Below are positions 16,813-25,777 of a DNA stretch of 64,000 nucleotides, in pieces. A model generated the notes under the pieces. It ran no database searches and had not been told where the DNA came from. It saw only the letters and a list, made by a program, of their open reading frames with translations. The DNA is taken from assembly GCF_029504735.1 (NCBI RefSeq), contig NZ_JAQFIP010000001.1, forward strand, positions 1 through 64,000. Reading direction: 5' to 3'. The position numbers were made by a program, and so were the translations under genes. Each line of letters begins with the position of its first letter. The stretch's first letter is position 1. This DNA is from Ereboglobus sp. PH5-10. GTDB taxonomy: Bacteria > Verrucomicrobiota > Verrucomicrobiia > Opitutales > Opitutaceae.

Positions 16813-18201
16813 ATGGAAGCCTCCCACACGCACGCAGCCGTCCGCAAGGAGCGCGTCGCCCGCTGGTCCATCATTGCGAGCGCGGTGATCACGGTCGGCA
16901 AGTTGCTGGCGGGATTGTTTTCGGGTTCGCTCGCGCTGCTCTCCGAGGCCGCGCACGCGCTTGTCGACACATTCGCGACCACCGTCACCTGGTTTGCCAT
17001 CCGCGCATCAAACAAACCCGCCGACGACGAGCATCAATACGGCCATGCGAAATTCGAAAGCGTCGCCGCGCTCGTGGAAACAGGAATCCTGTTTTTGCTC
17101 GCGCTTGCCGTGCTTGCGCAAGCGGCCGGAAACATTTTTTCGGGCGGGCACATTATCGAGGCCACGCCGCTGGTGTTTGCCGTTGTCATTGTTTCAATCC
17201 TGATCGACCTGAACCGCATTCGCGCGCTCCGCAAAGTGGCGCGCGACACGGGCAGTCAGGCGCTCGCGGCCGATGTGCTGCATTTTTCGTCCGACATGGC
17301 CGGGTCGGTGCTCGTGCTGCTCGGGTTGATCGCATCGCGCTTTGGTTTTCTCTACGGCGACGCAATCGCGGCGCTGGGTGTCGCGGGGTTCATCGCCGTT
17401 GCGGGCTGGCGGCTCGGGCGGCGCACGCTCGACACGCTGCTCGACGCCGCGCCGAAGGGGCGTGTCGCCCGGCTGCGCACAATCGCCTCCGCCGAGCCCG
17501 GCGTGCTCGGCACGGGCGACATTCGCCTGCGCGCCGCCGGGCACGAGGTTTTTGGCGAAATGACGCTGATGGTCGCGCGCACGCTTTCAATGGAGCAGGC
17601 CTCCGCGATTCGCGCCAGGGTCCTCGCCGCTATCCGCAAGGAATTCCCTGACACCATGCTGACCGTGACAACCTCGCCTGTCGCCCCGCGCAGCGAAACC
17701 GTGCGCGAACGCGTCACGCACATTGCATACAGGCGCGGACTGGCCGTGCATCATGTCACGGTGCAGGATATCGGCGCGCATCTTTCGATCAGTTTCGACC
17801 TGGAACTGGATGGCCGCATGAGTCTCGGCGAGGCGCATGAAACCGCCGAGTCACTGAAGGCGAAAATCCGCGCCGAGTTTGGCGCGGGAACCGAGGTCGA
17901 GCCGCATATCGAGCCGCTGGAAGTCAAACATCTCACCGGTCAGGATGCGCCGCCCGAAACTGTCTCCGAAATCACGAGGCTCCTCGAAAAACTCGCCGCG
18001 CAAAGCGGATCGGTTTCAGACATCCACAATGTCCGCGTGCGCCGGACGCCGGGCGGCCTGGTGGTCAATTATCATTGCCGCGCCGCCGCGTCGCTCGATG
18101 TTGCGCGCGCTCACCGGTTGATCGACGAAATCGAGCACCACGCGCGCGACGAATATCCCGCCATCACGCGCATCGTCGGCCACACGGATTTGCTGAAATA
18201 G
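16813..18201 (+). CDS. Cation diffusion facilitator family transporter with extended C-terminus
   Basis: This 462-residue protein has a CDF membrane domain (about 15-205, six segments) with the metal-site motifs SEAAHALVDT (first HxxxD) and HFSSDMAGS (second HxxxD). A normal cytoplasmic dimerisation domain (about 210-290) follows. Two further domains of similar size then occur (about 300-370, HHVTVQDIGAHLSISFDLEL, and 385-460, HNVRVRRTPGGLVVNYHCR). CDF proteins export divalent metals by proton antiport. Ordinary members are about 300 residues, so this is a long form with apparently triplicated cytoplasmic domains. The metal cannot be assigned. Confidence 0.85.
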   Translation: MEASHTHAAVRKERVARWSIIASAVITVGKLLAGLFSGSLALLSEAAHALVDTFATTVTWFAIRASNKPADDEHQYGHAKFESVAALVETGILFLLALAVLAQAAGNIFSGGHIIEATPLVFAVVIVSILIDLNRIRALRKVARDTGSQALAADVLHFSSDMAGSVLVLLGLIASRFGFLYGDAIAALGVAGFIAVAGWRLGRRTLDTLLDAAPKGRVARLRTIASAEPGVLGTGDIRLRAAGHEVFGEMTLMVARTLSMEQASAIRARVLAAIRKEFPDTMLTVTTSPVAPRSETVRERVTHIAYRRGLAVHHVTVQDIGAHLSISFDLELDGRMSLGEAHETAESLKAKIRAEFGAGTEVEPHIEPLEVKHLTGQDAPPETVSEITRLLEKLAAQSGSVSDIHNVRVRRTPGGLVVNYHCRAAASLDVARAHRLIDEIEHHARDEYPAITRIVGHTDLLK

Positions 18202-18245
18202 CGGGGGCGCCGGTTGGCTCGCCCTTCGCATGCGATTGCTTCAGG

Positions 18246-19811
18246 TCAAAATATCCGCAGCAAATTCAGGAACTCGATGACGGGTTTTTGATACAAGCCG
18301 AAACACAGCGTGGACAGTGTGAGCACGATGAGCAGCAGCCGCATCATGACGGGCACCCTGATTCGGTCGGCGGGATGCACGGGCGTTTCGTCGGGCACGG
18401 CGGAGGACTGCCAGTTTTGGAAAAATGCCGCGCGTATCCACCCGAAGTAGTAATAAATCGAAACCACCACGGCGAGAATCGAAACCGCCAGCAGCCAGTA
18501 AAAGCCCGCCTGGAACGCATCGATGAAAATGAGCAGCTTGCCCATGAAACCAAACAGCGGAGGCAGGCCCGCGAGCGAGCCGAGTGCAACAACAAGCACC
18601 GCCGCGAGAAGCGGATTGCGCTTTGCCAGTCCGTGATAATCGCTGAATTCCTGCTCGGCATCGTTTTCACCGGCCACAAGCGCCATGACGCCGAACACCG
18701 CAAACGAGGCGAGCGTGTAGGCGATTATGTAAATGAACAGAGGGATGTCCGAGGAGCCCTTCAAGTGAATGCCCGCCACGATTCCCATCATCAGAAAACC
18801 CGCGTGCGAGACGCCCGACAGCCCCATGAGCCGTTTGACATTGTATTGGGTGAGCGCGGCGAGATTGCCAAAAATGATCGTGGCAAACGTCACCACCACA
18901 AGCAGCGGCACAACCACGCGAAAAACGGGCGAGATTATGGGCAGCAGCGCAAAGAGGAGTGCGAATCCCGCGACCTTGGAACCGACCGAGAGAAACGCCG
19001 TCACGGGCGTGGGCGCGCCTTGATACACGTCGGGAATCCAAATTTGGAAGGGCACCAAGCCAATCTTGAAGGCAATGCCGCTGAGCACCAAGAGCACCCC
19101 AAGGTTGCCGATGAAGTTGTCGGCGTTGTTTGCCAGAAAATGATGCACTTGCAGGTAACTGAGGGGATCGAGCATCGGATAACGTCCCGCTGCAGCCGGA
19201 TTACCCGCCATGCCGTAAAGCAGCACGATGCCGAAAAGCAGCAGTCCCGAACTGAGCGAACCGAGCACGAGATATTTTAATCCCGCCTCAAGGGAAAACG
19301 CGCTCGCGCGATAATAACTGACGAGGACGTAGAACCCGACGGTGATTGTTTCCAGCGCCACAAAAAGCATCAGGAAATGGCTTGCTTGGGCGAGCAGCAT
19401 CATCGCCGCGGTAATCACGAGCACGATATGGAAAAACTCGACTCGCGGCACGCGTTGTTTTGGCAGCGAGATCATCGCGATGGCGTGCACCAGAATCGAG
19501 GTGATGACAAAAAACACGCGGAAGAATTGTCCCGTGGGCGTGAATTTCAGCATGCCGTAGAAAATGGAGCCGGTCAGGGTGCTGCCGTTTATCTTTGGCT
19601 CAAGCGCCCACAGAAGCGCCGCCGCGAGCACGCAAATCTGCCCCACGATCGAAATGGCGGGAATGAAACGGCGCATGGCCTTGGGCAGCGCCAGCTCAAA
19701 CACGAGCAGCAAGAGTGCGAGCCCGGCGAGGAGGATTTCCGGCGCAATAAGCGTCCACTCATTGCCGGCGCCGGCGCGCGCGAGGGATTTTAGTAAAAAT
19801 TCGGAGGTCAT
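18246..19811 (-). CDS. nuoN: NADH-quinone oxidoreductase subunit N
   Basis: The 521-residue protein is an antiporter-like subunit with about 14 membrane segments. It has the proton-channel core AGLKYLVLGSLSSGLLLFG (broken-helix region TM7) and the later RLMGLSGVSHAGF segment with its channel Lys/His residues. It forms part of the proton-pumping membrane arm of complex I. It is the last gene of the nuo operon, 24 bases after nuoM and convergent with the CDF gene. No obvious terminator hairpin was found in the 44 bases between the two stops. Confidence 0.95.
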   Translation of the reverse strand: MTSEFLLKSLARAGAGNEWTLIAPEILLAGLALLLLVFELALPKAMRRFIPAISIVGQICVLAAALLWALEPKINGSTLTGSIFYGMLKFTPTGQFFRVFFVITSILVHAIAMISLPKQRVPRVEFFHIVLVITAAMMLLAQASHFLMLFVALETITVGFYVLVSYYRASAFSLEAGLKYLVLGSLSSGLLLFGIVLLYGMAGNPAAAGRYPMLDPLSYLQVHHFLANNADNFIGNLGVLLVLSGIAFKIGLVPFQIWIPDVYQGAPTPVTAFLSVGSKVAGFALLFALLPIISPVFRVVVPLLVVVTFATIIFGNLAALTQYNVKRLMGLSGVSHAGFLMMGIVAGIHLKGSSDIPLFIYIIAYTLASFAVFGVMALVAGENDAEQEFSDYHGLAKRNPLLAAVLVVALGSLAGLPPLFGFMGKLLIFIDAFQAGFYWLLAVSILAVVVSIYYYFGWIRAAFFQNWQSSAVPDETPVHPADRIRVPVMMRLLLIVLTLSTLCFGLYQKPVIEFLNLLRIF

Positions 19812-19835
19812 CGGTTTCGTTTCCTGATAAAAAAA

Positions 19836-21425
19836 TTATTTCGCGGGCGCCGATCGCGAGGGGTTGGGTGGCACGGGCGACCCGCCCGTGTTTTGCGCAT
19901 CCGCAGCCATGCTCATGGGCGAGTCGCCCATGCCACTCAATCCCGTTAATTGCGCGTTGAGCGGGGTGGTCACGATTTTGGGCCAGACACCTACGAGCAC
20001 CAACGCGGCGAGCAGCACGAACGCGGGCACTCGCTCGCTCCAGCGCAGGTCGGTCACGGGATTCTCGGCGGCGATTTTTGCGAAGGTTTCCGTCGGCGGC
20101 CCGAAGAAGATGCGCGCCGCGGCGCGCAGGCCGTAAATTGCCGAAATGATGATGCCCGCGACGGCGGCAATCGTCATCCATTTGGAAAAGCCCCACAGCG
20201 CGACAAAGATGGTCAGCTCACCCCAGAAGTTTGCGAAGCCGGGCAGTCCGATGCTCGCGAATATCGCCGCGACGAAGAGCGCGGAGAGCAGCGGCGCTTG
20301 TTTTGCGAGGCCGCCCATCGAGGCCATGTCGAAGGTTTGCGTGCGGTGATGGATGCTCGTTGAAAGGAGGAAGAGCAGCGCGACCGACAGGCCGTGCGCG
20401 ATCATCATGAGCACCACGCCGCCGGCGCCGAGCGCGCTCATCGCGGCCACGCCTAGAAACGCGTAGCCCATGTGCATCACGGAACTGTAACCGATCATCT
20501 GCTTGAGGTCGGTTTGCGCGATGGTCACGAAGCCGATGATGACGACATTGCACAGCGCGAGAATCGCGAGGATGTGCGACCAGTGCGCCGCGCCGCTCGG
20601 GATGAGAGGGAGCGCGATTTGCACGAGCCCGTAGAGTCCGAACTTTTTCAACACGCCCGCGTGCAGCATCGCCGCCGAGCTGGGCGCGGCGCCGTAGCCG
20701 AGCGGCGCCCACGAGTGCAACGGAAACAGCGAGACCAGGATGCCGAAGCCAAACATGAGGATGCCGAAAATGTTTTTCTGCACGACCTCGGAGAGCGGTT
20801 GCGAGGCGATGGCGTCGCGGAGCGCGATGAGGTCGAAGTTCGCCGCGCCGCTGGTCCAGTAGATGGCGATGAGTCCGGCGAGCGAGAGCATCGCGCCGAG
20901 TGTCAGGTAGATTGTCATCATCATCGCGGCGTAGTTGCGGTCGCGGCCGCCCCAGACGCCGACCATGATGAATGTCGCGATGAGCGCGAACTCGTGGAAG
21001 AAGTAGAAAAAGAAAATATCAACGCTCGCGAACACGCCCATCAACCCGCCCTGCATGACGAGGAGGAGCAGCAGGTATTGGCGCAGGCGCTCCGCTCCGG
21101 ATTGGATTGCGTAAAACCCCGCGGCGAAACCGACGATTCCGGCGAGCGCAAAAAGCCCGAGCGAAATGCCGTTGAGCCCGAGCGTGAGCTTGATGCCCCA
21201 CGCGGCGAGTCCCAGGTCGTAACTGGTGAAGTAGGCGTAACCGTGGTGCAGCGGCATTCCGGCAAACTTGCCGACGAGATAGATCGCGACGAGCGCCGGC
21301 ACCGAAAAGCCGATGTAGGCGAGAATCATCGCGATTTTCCGCGACGGCCCGAACGCGATGATAAGCGCGGCGGCCAGCGGTGTCGCTATCGAGAGAAGGA
21401 GAAGATCGATCGGGAATGGATTCAT
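19836..21425 (-). CDS. nuoM: NADH-quinone oxidoreductase subunit M
   Basis: The 529-residue antiporter-like subunit starts MNPFPIDLLLLS and has the conserved FFYFFHEFALIATFIM region and the quinone-arm channel motif HSWAPLGYGAAPSSAAMLHAG with its following Lys. The last 35 residues are not family-like. They are encoded by a family D palindrome (about residues 495-520: GMGDSPM ... GGSPVPPNPS) and extend beyond the final helix. The frame is open upstream to 21515 through family F repeat sequence, but the ATG at 21425 is the family start. The tail is presumably tolerated because it follows the last membrane helix. Confidence 0.93.
   Translation of the reverse strand: MNPFPIDLLLLSIATPLAAALIIAFGPSRKIAMILAYIGFSVPALVAIYLVGKFAGMPLHHGYAYFTSYDLGLAAWGIKLTLGLNGISLGLFALAGIVGFAAGFYAIQSGAERLRQYLLLLLVMQGGLMGVFASVDIFFFYFFHEFALIATFIMVGVWGGRDRNYAAMMMTIYLTLGAMLSLAGLIAIYWTSGAANFDLIALRDAIASQPLSEVVQKNIFGILMFGFGILVSLFPLHSWAPLGYGAAPSSAAMLHAGVLKKFGLYGLVQIALPLIPSGAAHWSHILAILALCNVVIIGFVTIAQTDLKQMIGYSSVMHMGYAFLGVAAMSALGAGGVVLMMIAHGLSVALLFLLSTSIHHRTQTFDMASMGGLAKQAPLLSALFVAAIFASIGLPGFANFWGELTIFVALWGFSKWMTIAAVAGIIISAIYGLRAAARIFFGPPTETFAKIAAENPVTDLRWSERVPAFVLLAALVLVGVWPKIVTTPLNAQLTGLSGMGDSPMSMAADAQNTGGSPVPPNPSRSAPAK
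19868..19944. repeat. Family D palindromes at the 3' end of nuoM
   Basis: Two stems lie head to head: GGTGGCACGGGCGACCCGCCCGTG and the CATGGGCGAGTCGCCCATG unit near 19914-19934. Both are translated in frame as the C-terminal tail of NuoM (GDSPM and GGSPVPPN peptides). Confidence 0.85.
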
Positions 21426-21430
21426 TGGAG

Positions 21431-21561
21431 GAATTTTCGATTTTCGATTCTCGATTTGGCAGACTGTCGGCCTTCGGCCTCGAAACGATTGGGCGCTTCC
21501 GCGCCGGATGCGCAATGGAGCGGCAGCTCCCCAATCGAAAATCGAGAATCGAAAATCGAAA
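21431..21561. repeat. Family F palindrome between nuoL and nuoM
   Basis: The left arm at about 21431-21458 and right arm at about 21533-21561 consist of TTTTCGATTCTCGATT units in opposite orientation. A second inner palindrome with GGAGCTGCCGCTCC character sits in the loop. It is homologous to 9451-9560. It fills most of the 184-base nuoL-nuoM gap. Confidence 0.85.
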
Positions 21562-21609
21562 ATAATTTCATGGGTTGGGTTAAATTGGTGAAAAGGTTGT
21601 CGGTAAAAT

Positions 21610-23559
21610 TCAGCTTAGAAAGCCGGTGGCGAAGGCCCAGATGAGGACGACGCCGATGAAGAACCAATAGACGTAGGCGTGGATGCTGCCGACGTGCAGC
21701 GCGCGCGCGCCGAGGCCGAAGAAACCCGTCAGCCCCGCAAGGCCGCGCACGATCAGTCCGCCGATGAGGAATTGGTCGAGGAAGTTCAGCAAAAGCGCGA
21801 AGCGTTGCTGGAGTTTTGTGACGTAGTAGTTGTAAACGCGGTCGGGCGTTTCCTTGAGATGCGTGAGGATGGTGAACACGCCCGGGATGCGGTCGCGCAG
21901 CGTGTCGGTCGCCGCCGACTTGTAGAACGCCAGCGCCGCGCCCGCGCCGATGAGCATGACGGCAATGCTGGTGATGAGGATGATGGTGTGGGCGGTGCCT
22001 TGAGCAAGCGGCACATTATCAAATACGCCAAGAAACGCCTTGTAGAAAACCGGAACATAAACAAACCCCACCGCGAGCAACGCCAAAACAATAAGCGGCG
22101 TTGTCATTGAGATACTGCTTTCTTTGGCATGCGATGCCTCCTCACTGCGGGATTGTCCCAAGAATGTAATCTTCCACATGCGAACCATGTAAAACGCAGT
22201 CAGCACCGCTGTAAGCGTAAGAATACTGAAGGCCGCCATGTTATTATGCATCGCCAAGTAGAGGATGGAATCCTTGGAAAAAAATCCTGAAAGAAACGGC
22301 ATGCCGATGATCGCCAGCACACCAATCGTGAATGTAATGAATGTTATCGGCATTTTTCTCCGAAGTCCGCCCATCTTGAAAATATTCTGCTCGTGATGAC
22401 AGCCTGCGATAACAGAACCTGAACCGAGGAAAAGGAGTGCCTTAAAAAATGCGTGTGTAGTGAGATGGAACATCGCGGCCGCTGCGCCTGTGCCAAAAAT
22501 GAGAAAAAGGGGAGCCATTTCTCCGTTGCCCGATGGCTGCATCCCCACGTCCTTGACAATATTCCCCAAGCCAAACGCCGCGACCATGTAGCCGAGTTGG
22601 GAGAGCGTGGAGTATGCGAGGACTTTTTTGATGTCGCTTTGCGTGATGGCGCAAAGAGCGGCGTAGAGCGCGGTGATGACGCCGGCCCACATGACGACGT
22701 TCAGCGCGGCGGGCACGGCGGCGAAGATCGGCTCGATGCGGCAGAGCATGTAGATACCGGCGGCAACCATCGTCGCGGCGTGGATGAGCGCGGAGACGGG
22801 CGTGGGACCTTCCATCGCGTCGGGCAGCCAGACGTGCAACGGGAATTGCGCCGACTTGCCGACCGCGCCGCAGAAGAGCGCAAGGGGAATGCAGGTGGCA
22901 ACGGCCGCGCCTCCGGCGATTTTCGCGGACATTTCGGTGAGATTGGTTGTGCCGAAAACGTAATAGCACGCGATGATGCCGAGGAGGAAACCGAAGTCGC
23001 CGACGCGGTTTACGATGAAAGCTTTTTTGGAGGCGTCGGCGGCGAATTGTTTTTCGCGATAGTGGTTGATGAGCAGCCAGGAACTGAATCCGACGAGTTC
23101 CCAGAATATGAACATCATGAAAAGATTGTCCGCGAGCACGATGCCCGTCATCGAAAACATGAAGATCGAGAGTCCGCCGAAGTAACGCGCGCGCGCCTTG
23201 TCGTCGCGCATGTAGCCGATGGAAAAGATGTGAACGCACAGGCCGACAATCGCGACGATGACGAGCATGAGCGCGGCTAGGTCGTCGAATTTGATTCCCA
23301 ACGAAAGTGTGAAGTCACCGATGCTCAGCCAGTCGAAGGATGCGTTGACGGCTTCATCGCGATACCCCGGAAGTGTGGTTTTGAGAAGCTGGCGCGAACC
23401 TCCGAACGCCAGCATGAGCGCGGCGGCGGCATACGCGGCGCAGGCCGTGACGGAGATGATTTGCGCAAGCGTGCCGGAGCGTCGCAGGAAGAGCGCGATG
23501 ATCGCAGCCGACGCGAGCGGCACGAGCAGGGTGATGAGGGCGAGATGTGTGGGAGACAT
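21610..23559 (-). CDS. nuoL: NADH-quinone oxidoreductase subunit L
   Basis: This 649-residue protein is the largest antiporter-like subunit, with about 16 membrane segments. It carries FMMFIFWELVGFSSWLLI and the channel region FPLHVWLPDAMEGPTPVSALIHAATMV, which are highly conserved in NuoL. A long C-terminal amphipathic region precedes the final helix (YVYWFFIGVVLIWAFATGFL). It forms the distal proton channel and the lateral helix of complex I. Length is normal. It is separated from nuoK by a 196-base gap filled with a family A element. Confidence 0.96.
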   Translation of the reverse strand: MSPTHLALITLLVPLASAAIIALFLRRSGTLAQIISVTACAAYAAAALMLAFGGSRQLLKTTLPGYRDEAVNASFDWLSIGDFTLSLGIKFDDLAALMLVIVAIVGLCVHIFSIGYMRDDKARARYFGGLSIFMFSMTGIVLADNLFMMFIFWELVGFSSWLLINHYREKQFAADASKKAFIVNRVGDFGFLLGIIACYYVFGTTNLTEMSAKIAGGAAVATCIPLALFCGAVGKSAQFPLHVWLPDAMEGPTPVSALIHAATMVAAGIYMLCRIEPIFAAVPAALNVVMWAGVITALYAALCAITQSDIKKVLAYSTLSQLGYMVAAFGLGNIVKDVGMQPSGNGEMAPLFLIFGTGAAAAMFHLTTHAFFKALLFLGSGSVIAGCHHEQNIFKMGGLRRKMPITFITFTIGVLAIIGMPFLSGFFSKDSILYLAMHNNMAAFSILTLTAVLTAFYMVRMWKITFLGQSRSEEASHAKESSISMTTPLIVLALLAVGFVYVPVFYKAFLGVFDNVPLAQGTAHTIILITSIAVMLIGAGAALAFYKSAATDTLRDRIPGVFTILTHLKETPDRVYNYYVTKLQQRFALLLNFLDQFLIGGLIVRGLAGLTGFFGLGARALHVGSIHAYVYWFFIGVVLIWAFATGFLS

Positions 23560-23599
23560 ACCGGGAATGAATGAGAATACGGAATGCAGAATGTAGAAT

Positions 23600-23751
23600 A
23601 CAGGAGTCAGGAGTCAGGAGTCAGGAGTCGGAACTTCGGCTGACGCGTGGTTGATGGAAATTGGGTCATGGCGTTTTGTTGGTGTGATTGTTGTGTGCGC
23701 GGCTTTTTATGGTTTGGAGCTGACTCCTGTATTCTGACTCCTGACTCCTTT
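23600..23751. repeat. Family A palindromic element, nuoK-nuoL spacer
   Basis: It is an intact copy. The left end has four GGAGTCA repeats (from about 23601), then the core GGAACTTCGGCTGACG, a GTCATGGCGTTTTGTTGG segment and TTATGGTTTGGAGC. The right end is complementary (TGACTCCTG, CTGACTCCTGACTCC). It is the reference for locating the insertions in the copies at 24071-25090 and 29640-30127. Confidence 0.9.
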
Positions 23752-23755
23752 TTCT

Positions 23756-24061
23756 TTAATTTTTCAACGCGTTGAGTTTGGCGACATCGACGGTGCCGCG
23801 GCGGCGGAAGAGGGCGACGACGATGGCGAGGCCGACAGCCACCTCGGCGGCGGCGACGGTGAGGATGAAGAAGACAAACACGTTGCCCTCGATGGTGCCG
23901 TTGAAGCGCGAGAAGGCGACGAGCGCGAGCGTCGCGGCGACAAGCATCAGCTCAAGGCACATGTAAATGATGAGCGTGTTCTTGCGCAGGAGCACCCCGA
24001 AGAAGCCGATGGCGAAAAGCGTCACGGCAAGCACAAGGTAATGATAAAGGCCGATGGTCAT
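23756..24061 (-). CDS. nuoK: NADH-quinone oxidoreductase subunit K
   Basis: This 101-residue protein has three membrane helices and conserved buried acidic residues: Glu37 in [10 protein letters not shown] and the glutamate of [12 protein letters not shown]. NuoK is a small subunit in the proton path next to NuoJ. Length and start match the family exactly. The stop codon lies just outside the family A repeat that follows it. An interrupted family A element separates it from nuoJ upstream. Confidence 0.96.
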   Translation of the reverse strand: MTIGLYHYLVLAVTLFAIGFFGVLLRKNTLIIYMCLELMLVAATLALVAFSRFNGTIEGNVFVFFILTVAAAEVAVGLAIVVALFRRRGTVDVAKLNALKN

Positions 24062-24070
24062 GGTGGGAAA

Positions 24071-25090
24071 AGGAGTCAGGAGTCAGAATACAGGAGGCAG
24101 GAGTCGGAGCTTCGGTTGGCGCGTGGTTGATGGAAATTTGGTCATAAGTTTAAACAGGGCTGCAGGATTGTTTATTTTAGTCGTCGCGTGGCAGTGTTTT
24201 CCAGTAGCGATTTCATCTGGGTGATGGCGGCGGTGTTGAGCTGAACAAGACGGTCTTTTTGCGCGAGCCCCTGGCGTATGAGAAGCGCGTTGATGCTCTC
24301 CATGTTTGAAAGCACGACCAGTTGCTCCAGCGTCGCTGTGTCACGGATATTTTCCTTTGAGGACGCATCCGGGTTTTCGGCGCGCCATTGCGCGGCAGTC
24401 TTGCCAAAAAGCGCGACGTTGAGCAGGTCGGCTTCCGAGGCATAAACGATTGACGCCTGTTTTTTTGTAACAACGGCCGGAATTATCCGCTCCTTGATGG
24501 CATCAGTGTGAATGCGGTAGTTGATCTTGGAAAGCGTGCGCTGGAGGTTCCACTCGAAAGAGAGGCGGTGCTGTTCGTCCTCTTTGAGACGCTGAAACTC
24601 CAGCAGCAGATAAAGCTTGAATTCGGAGCTCACCCACGAGGCGAATTCAAAGGCTATGTCCTTGTGCGCGTATGTGCCGCCCCCGGAGCCCGCTTTTGTC
24701 ATTATGCCAATGGCACTGGTGGTTTCGATCCACTTGCTGGGGCTCATTGTGAACGCGTTGCTGCCGGCTTCGAAGAGAAGGGGGTCGATTTCGACCCCTT
24801 TGAAACCGGGGTTATGTATTTTTTCCCACAGGGCCAGAAACTCAATGGTGCTGCGATTGCGCATCCAATTTTTCACAACGTCCTTCGGCTCCTTTGGGTT
24901 TCTGTGGCGCGCGATGTCAGTAATGCAGATATACTCCTTGCCATGCCGGTCGAAGACGACGATGTCCGTTCCTTGAACGGTAATGGTGTCTGTTTTGGGT
25001 TTAGGCATGGAGTGAATGGAGTGCGATTGTTGTGCGCGAGGTCTTATGGTTTGTCTCCTGGCTCCTGTATTCTGTCTCCTGGCTCCTTTT
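24071..25090. mobile_element. Family A element interrupted by a KilA-N gene
   Basis: The left half (24071-24145) matches intact family A copies up to GGTCAT. The right half (25021-25090) resumes at GTGCGATTGTTGTG and ends with CTCCTGG repeats. Between them lies the complete KilA-N gene in place of about 14 bases of core sequence (GGCGTTTTGTTGG in the intact copy). The gene therefore sits inside the palindrome rather than beside it. Confidence 0.75.
24172..25008 (-). CDS. KilA-N domain protein, first copy
   Basis: This 278-residue protein has an N-terminal KilA-N domain (about 10-130, with ITDIARHRNPKEP, NWMRNRSTIEFLALWE and AFEFASWVSSEFKLYL). A conserved helical C-terminal region follows (YASEADLLNVALFGKTAAQW, LVVLSNMESINALLIRQGL). 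KilA-N domains bind DNA in phage and viral proteins. Bacterial chromosomal members of this layout are common but uncharacterised. A paralogue of identical length lies at 32218-33054 in the same operon. It is embedded in a family A element, on the same strand as nuo, so it does not obviously block transcription. Confidence 0.88.
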   Translation of the reverse strand: MPKPKTDTITVQGTDIVVFDRHGKEYICITDIARHRNPKEPKDVVKNWMRNRSTIEFLALWEKIHNPGFKGVEIDPLLFEAGSNAFTMSPSKWIETTSAIGIMTKAGSGGGTYAHKDIAFEFASWVSSEFKLYLLLEFQRLKEDEQHRLSFEWNLQRTLSKINYRIHTDAIKERIIPAVVTKKQASIVYASEADLLNVALFGKTAAQWRAENPDASSKENIRDTATLEQLVVLSNMESINALLIRQGLAQKDRLVQLNTAAITQMKSLLENTATRRLK

Positions 25091-25592
25091 CCTCATGCTT
25101 TTTGCTGATGACGATGACGCCGAGCATGCCGACGAGGAGGAGGAAACCGACGAGTTGCACGGGGAGCATGTAGGTGGTGAAGAGTTTCGCGCCGTAGATT
25201 TTCAGGTCGGTGAAAAACGCGGGGGCTTGGGCGAGCGCGAGCTCGTCGGTCGAAAACTGGCCGCGCGCGAAAAACGAGAACGCGCCGAAGATGAGGAGCG
25301 CGCCGGCAATGGAGCTGGCGACTATGGTCATCTTTTTGAACGGGGGGCGTTTTCCGCCGTGCATGTCGAGGAGCATGATGATGAAGAGGAACAGCGCCAC
25401 GACCGCGCCCGCGTATACGAGGATGAGCAGGAACGCGAGCAGGTGGGCGTCAAGCATCACGAAGAGCACCGAGATGCCGCACAGGCAGACAAAAAAACTG
25501 AGCGCGGACGCGACGGCGTTGCGATTGGCGACCAAGCCGATCGCGGCGGCAAGCGTGAGGGCGCTAAAGATGTAGAAGAGGATGGCGGGCAT
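25044..25592 (-). CDS. nuoJ: NADH-quinone oxidoreductase subunit J
   Basis: This 182-residue protein has five membrane segments and the conserved LILVYAGAVVALFLFIIMLLD stretch containing the TM3 pi-bulge region. NuoJ lies between NuoA/H and NuoK in the membrane arm and takes part in coupling. The last 15 or so residues (EKEPGDRIQEPGDKP) are encoded by the family A repeat at the start of the downstream spacer, which also supplies the TAA stop. Similar tails occur on NuoE and NuoG. Confidence 0.95.
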   Translation of the reverse strand: MPAILFYIFSALTLAAAIGLVANRNAVASALSFFVCLCGISVLFVMLDAHLLAFLLILVYAGAVVALFLFIIMLLDMHGGKRPPFKKMTIVASSIAGALLIFGAFSFFARGQFSTDELALAQAPAFFTDLKIYGAKLFTTYMLPVQLVGFLLLVGMLGVIVISKKHEEKEPGDRIQEPGDKP

Positions 25593-25623
25593 GGAGAAAA
25601 GAATATGGGAATCGGAATACGGA

Positions 25624-25774
25624 ATACAGGAGTCAGGAGTCAGGAGTCAGGAGTCGGAACTTCGGCTGGCGAAGGCTTGCTGGAAATTTGGACATGGCGT
25701 TTTGTTGGTGCGATTGTTGCGGGCGGCTTTTTATGGTTTGAAGCTGACTCCTGTATTCTGACTCCTGACTCCTT
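25624..25774. repeat. Family A palindromic element, nuoJ-nuoI spacer
   Basis: Intact copy: GGAGTCA repeats, GGAACTTCGGCTGGCG, GACATGGCGTTTTGTTGGTGCG, then TTATGGTTTG and the complementary CTGACTCC end. It lies between the nuoJ start and the nuoI stop codon. The NuoI stop falls immediately before the arm. Confidence 0.9.
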
Positions 25775-25777
25775 CTT

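Noticed and set aside
24172-25008. KilA-N gene as evidence of a prophage
   Set aside because: No capsid, terminase, integrase or lysis gene is nearby. The gene lies between nuo genes inside a small repeat element.
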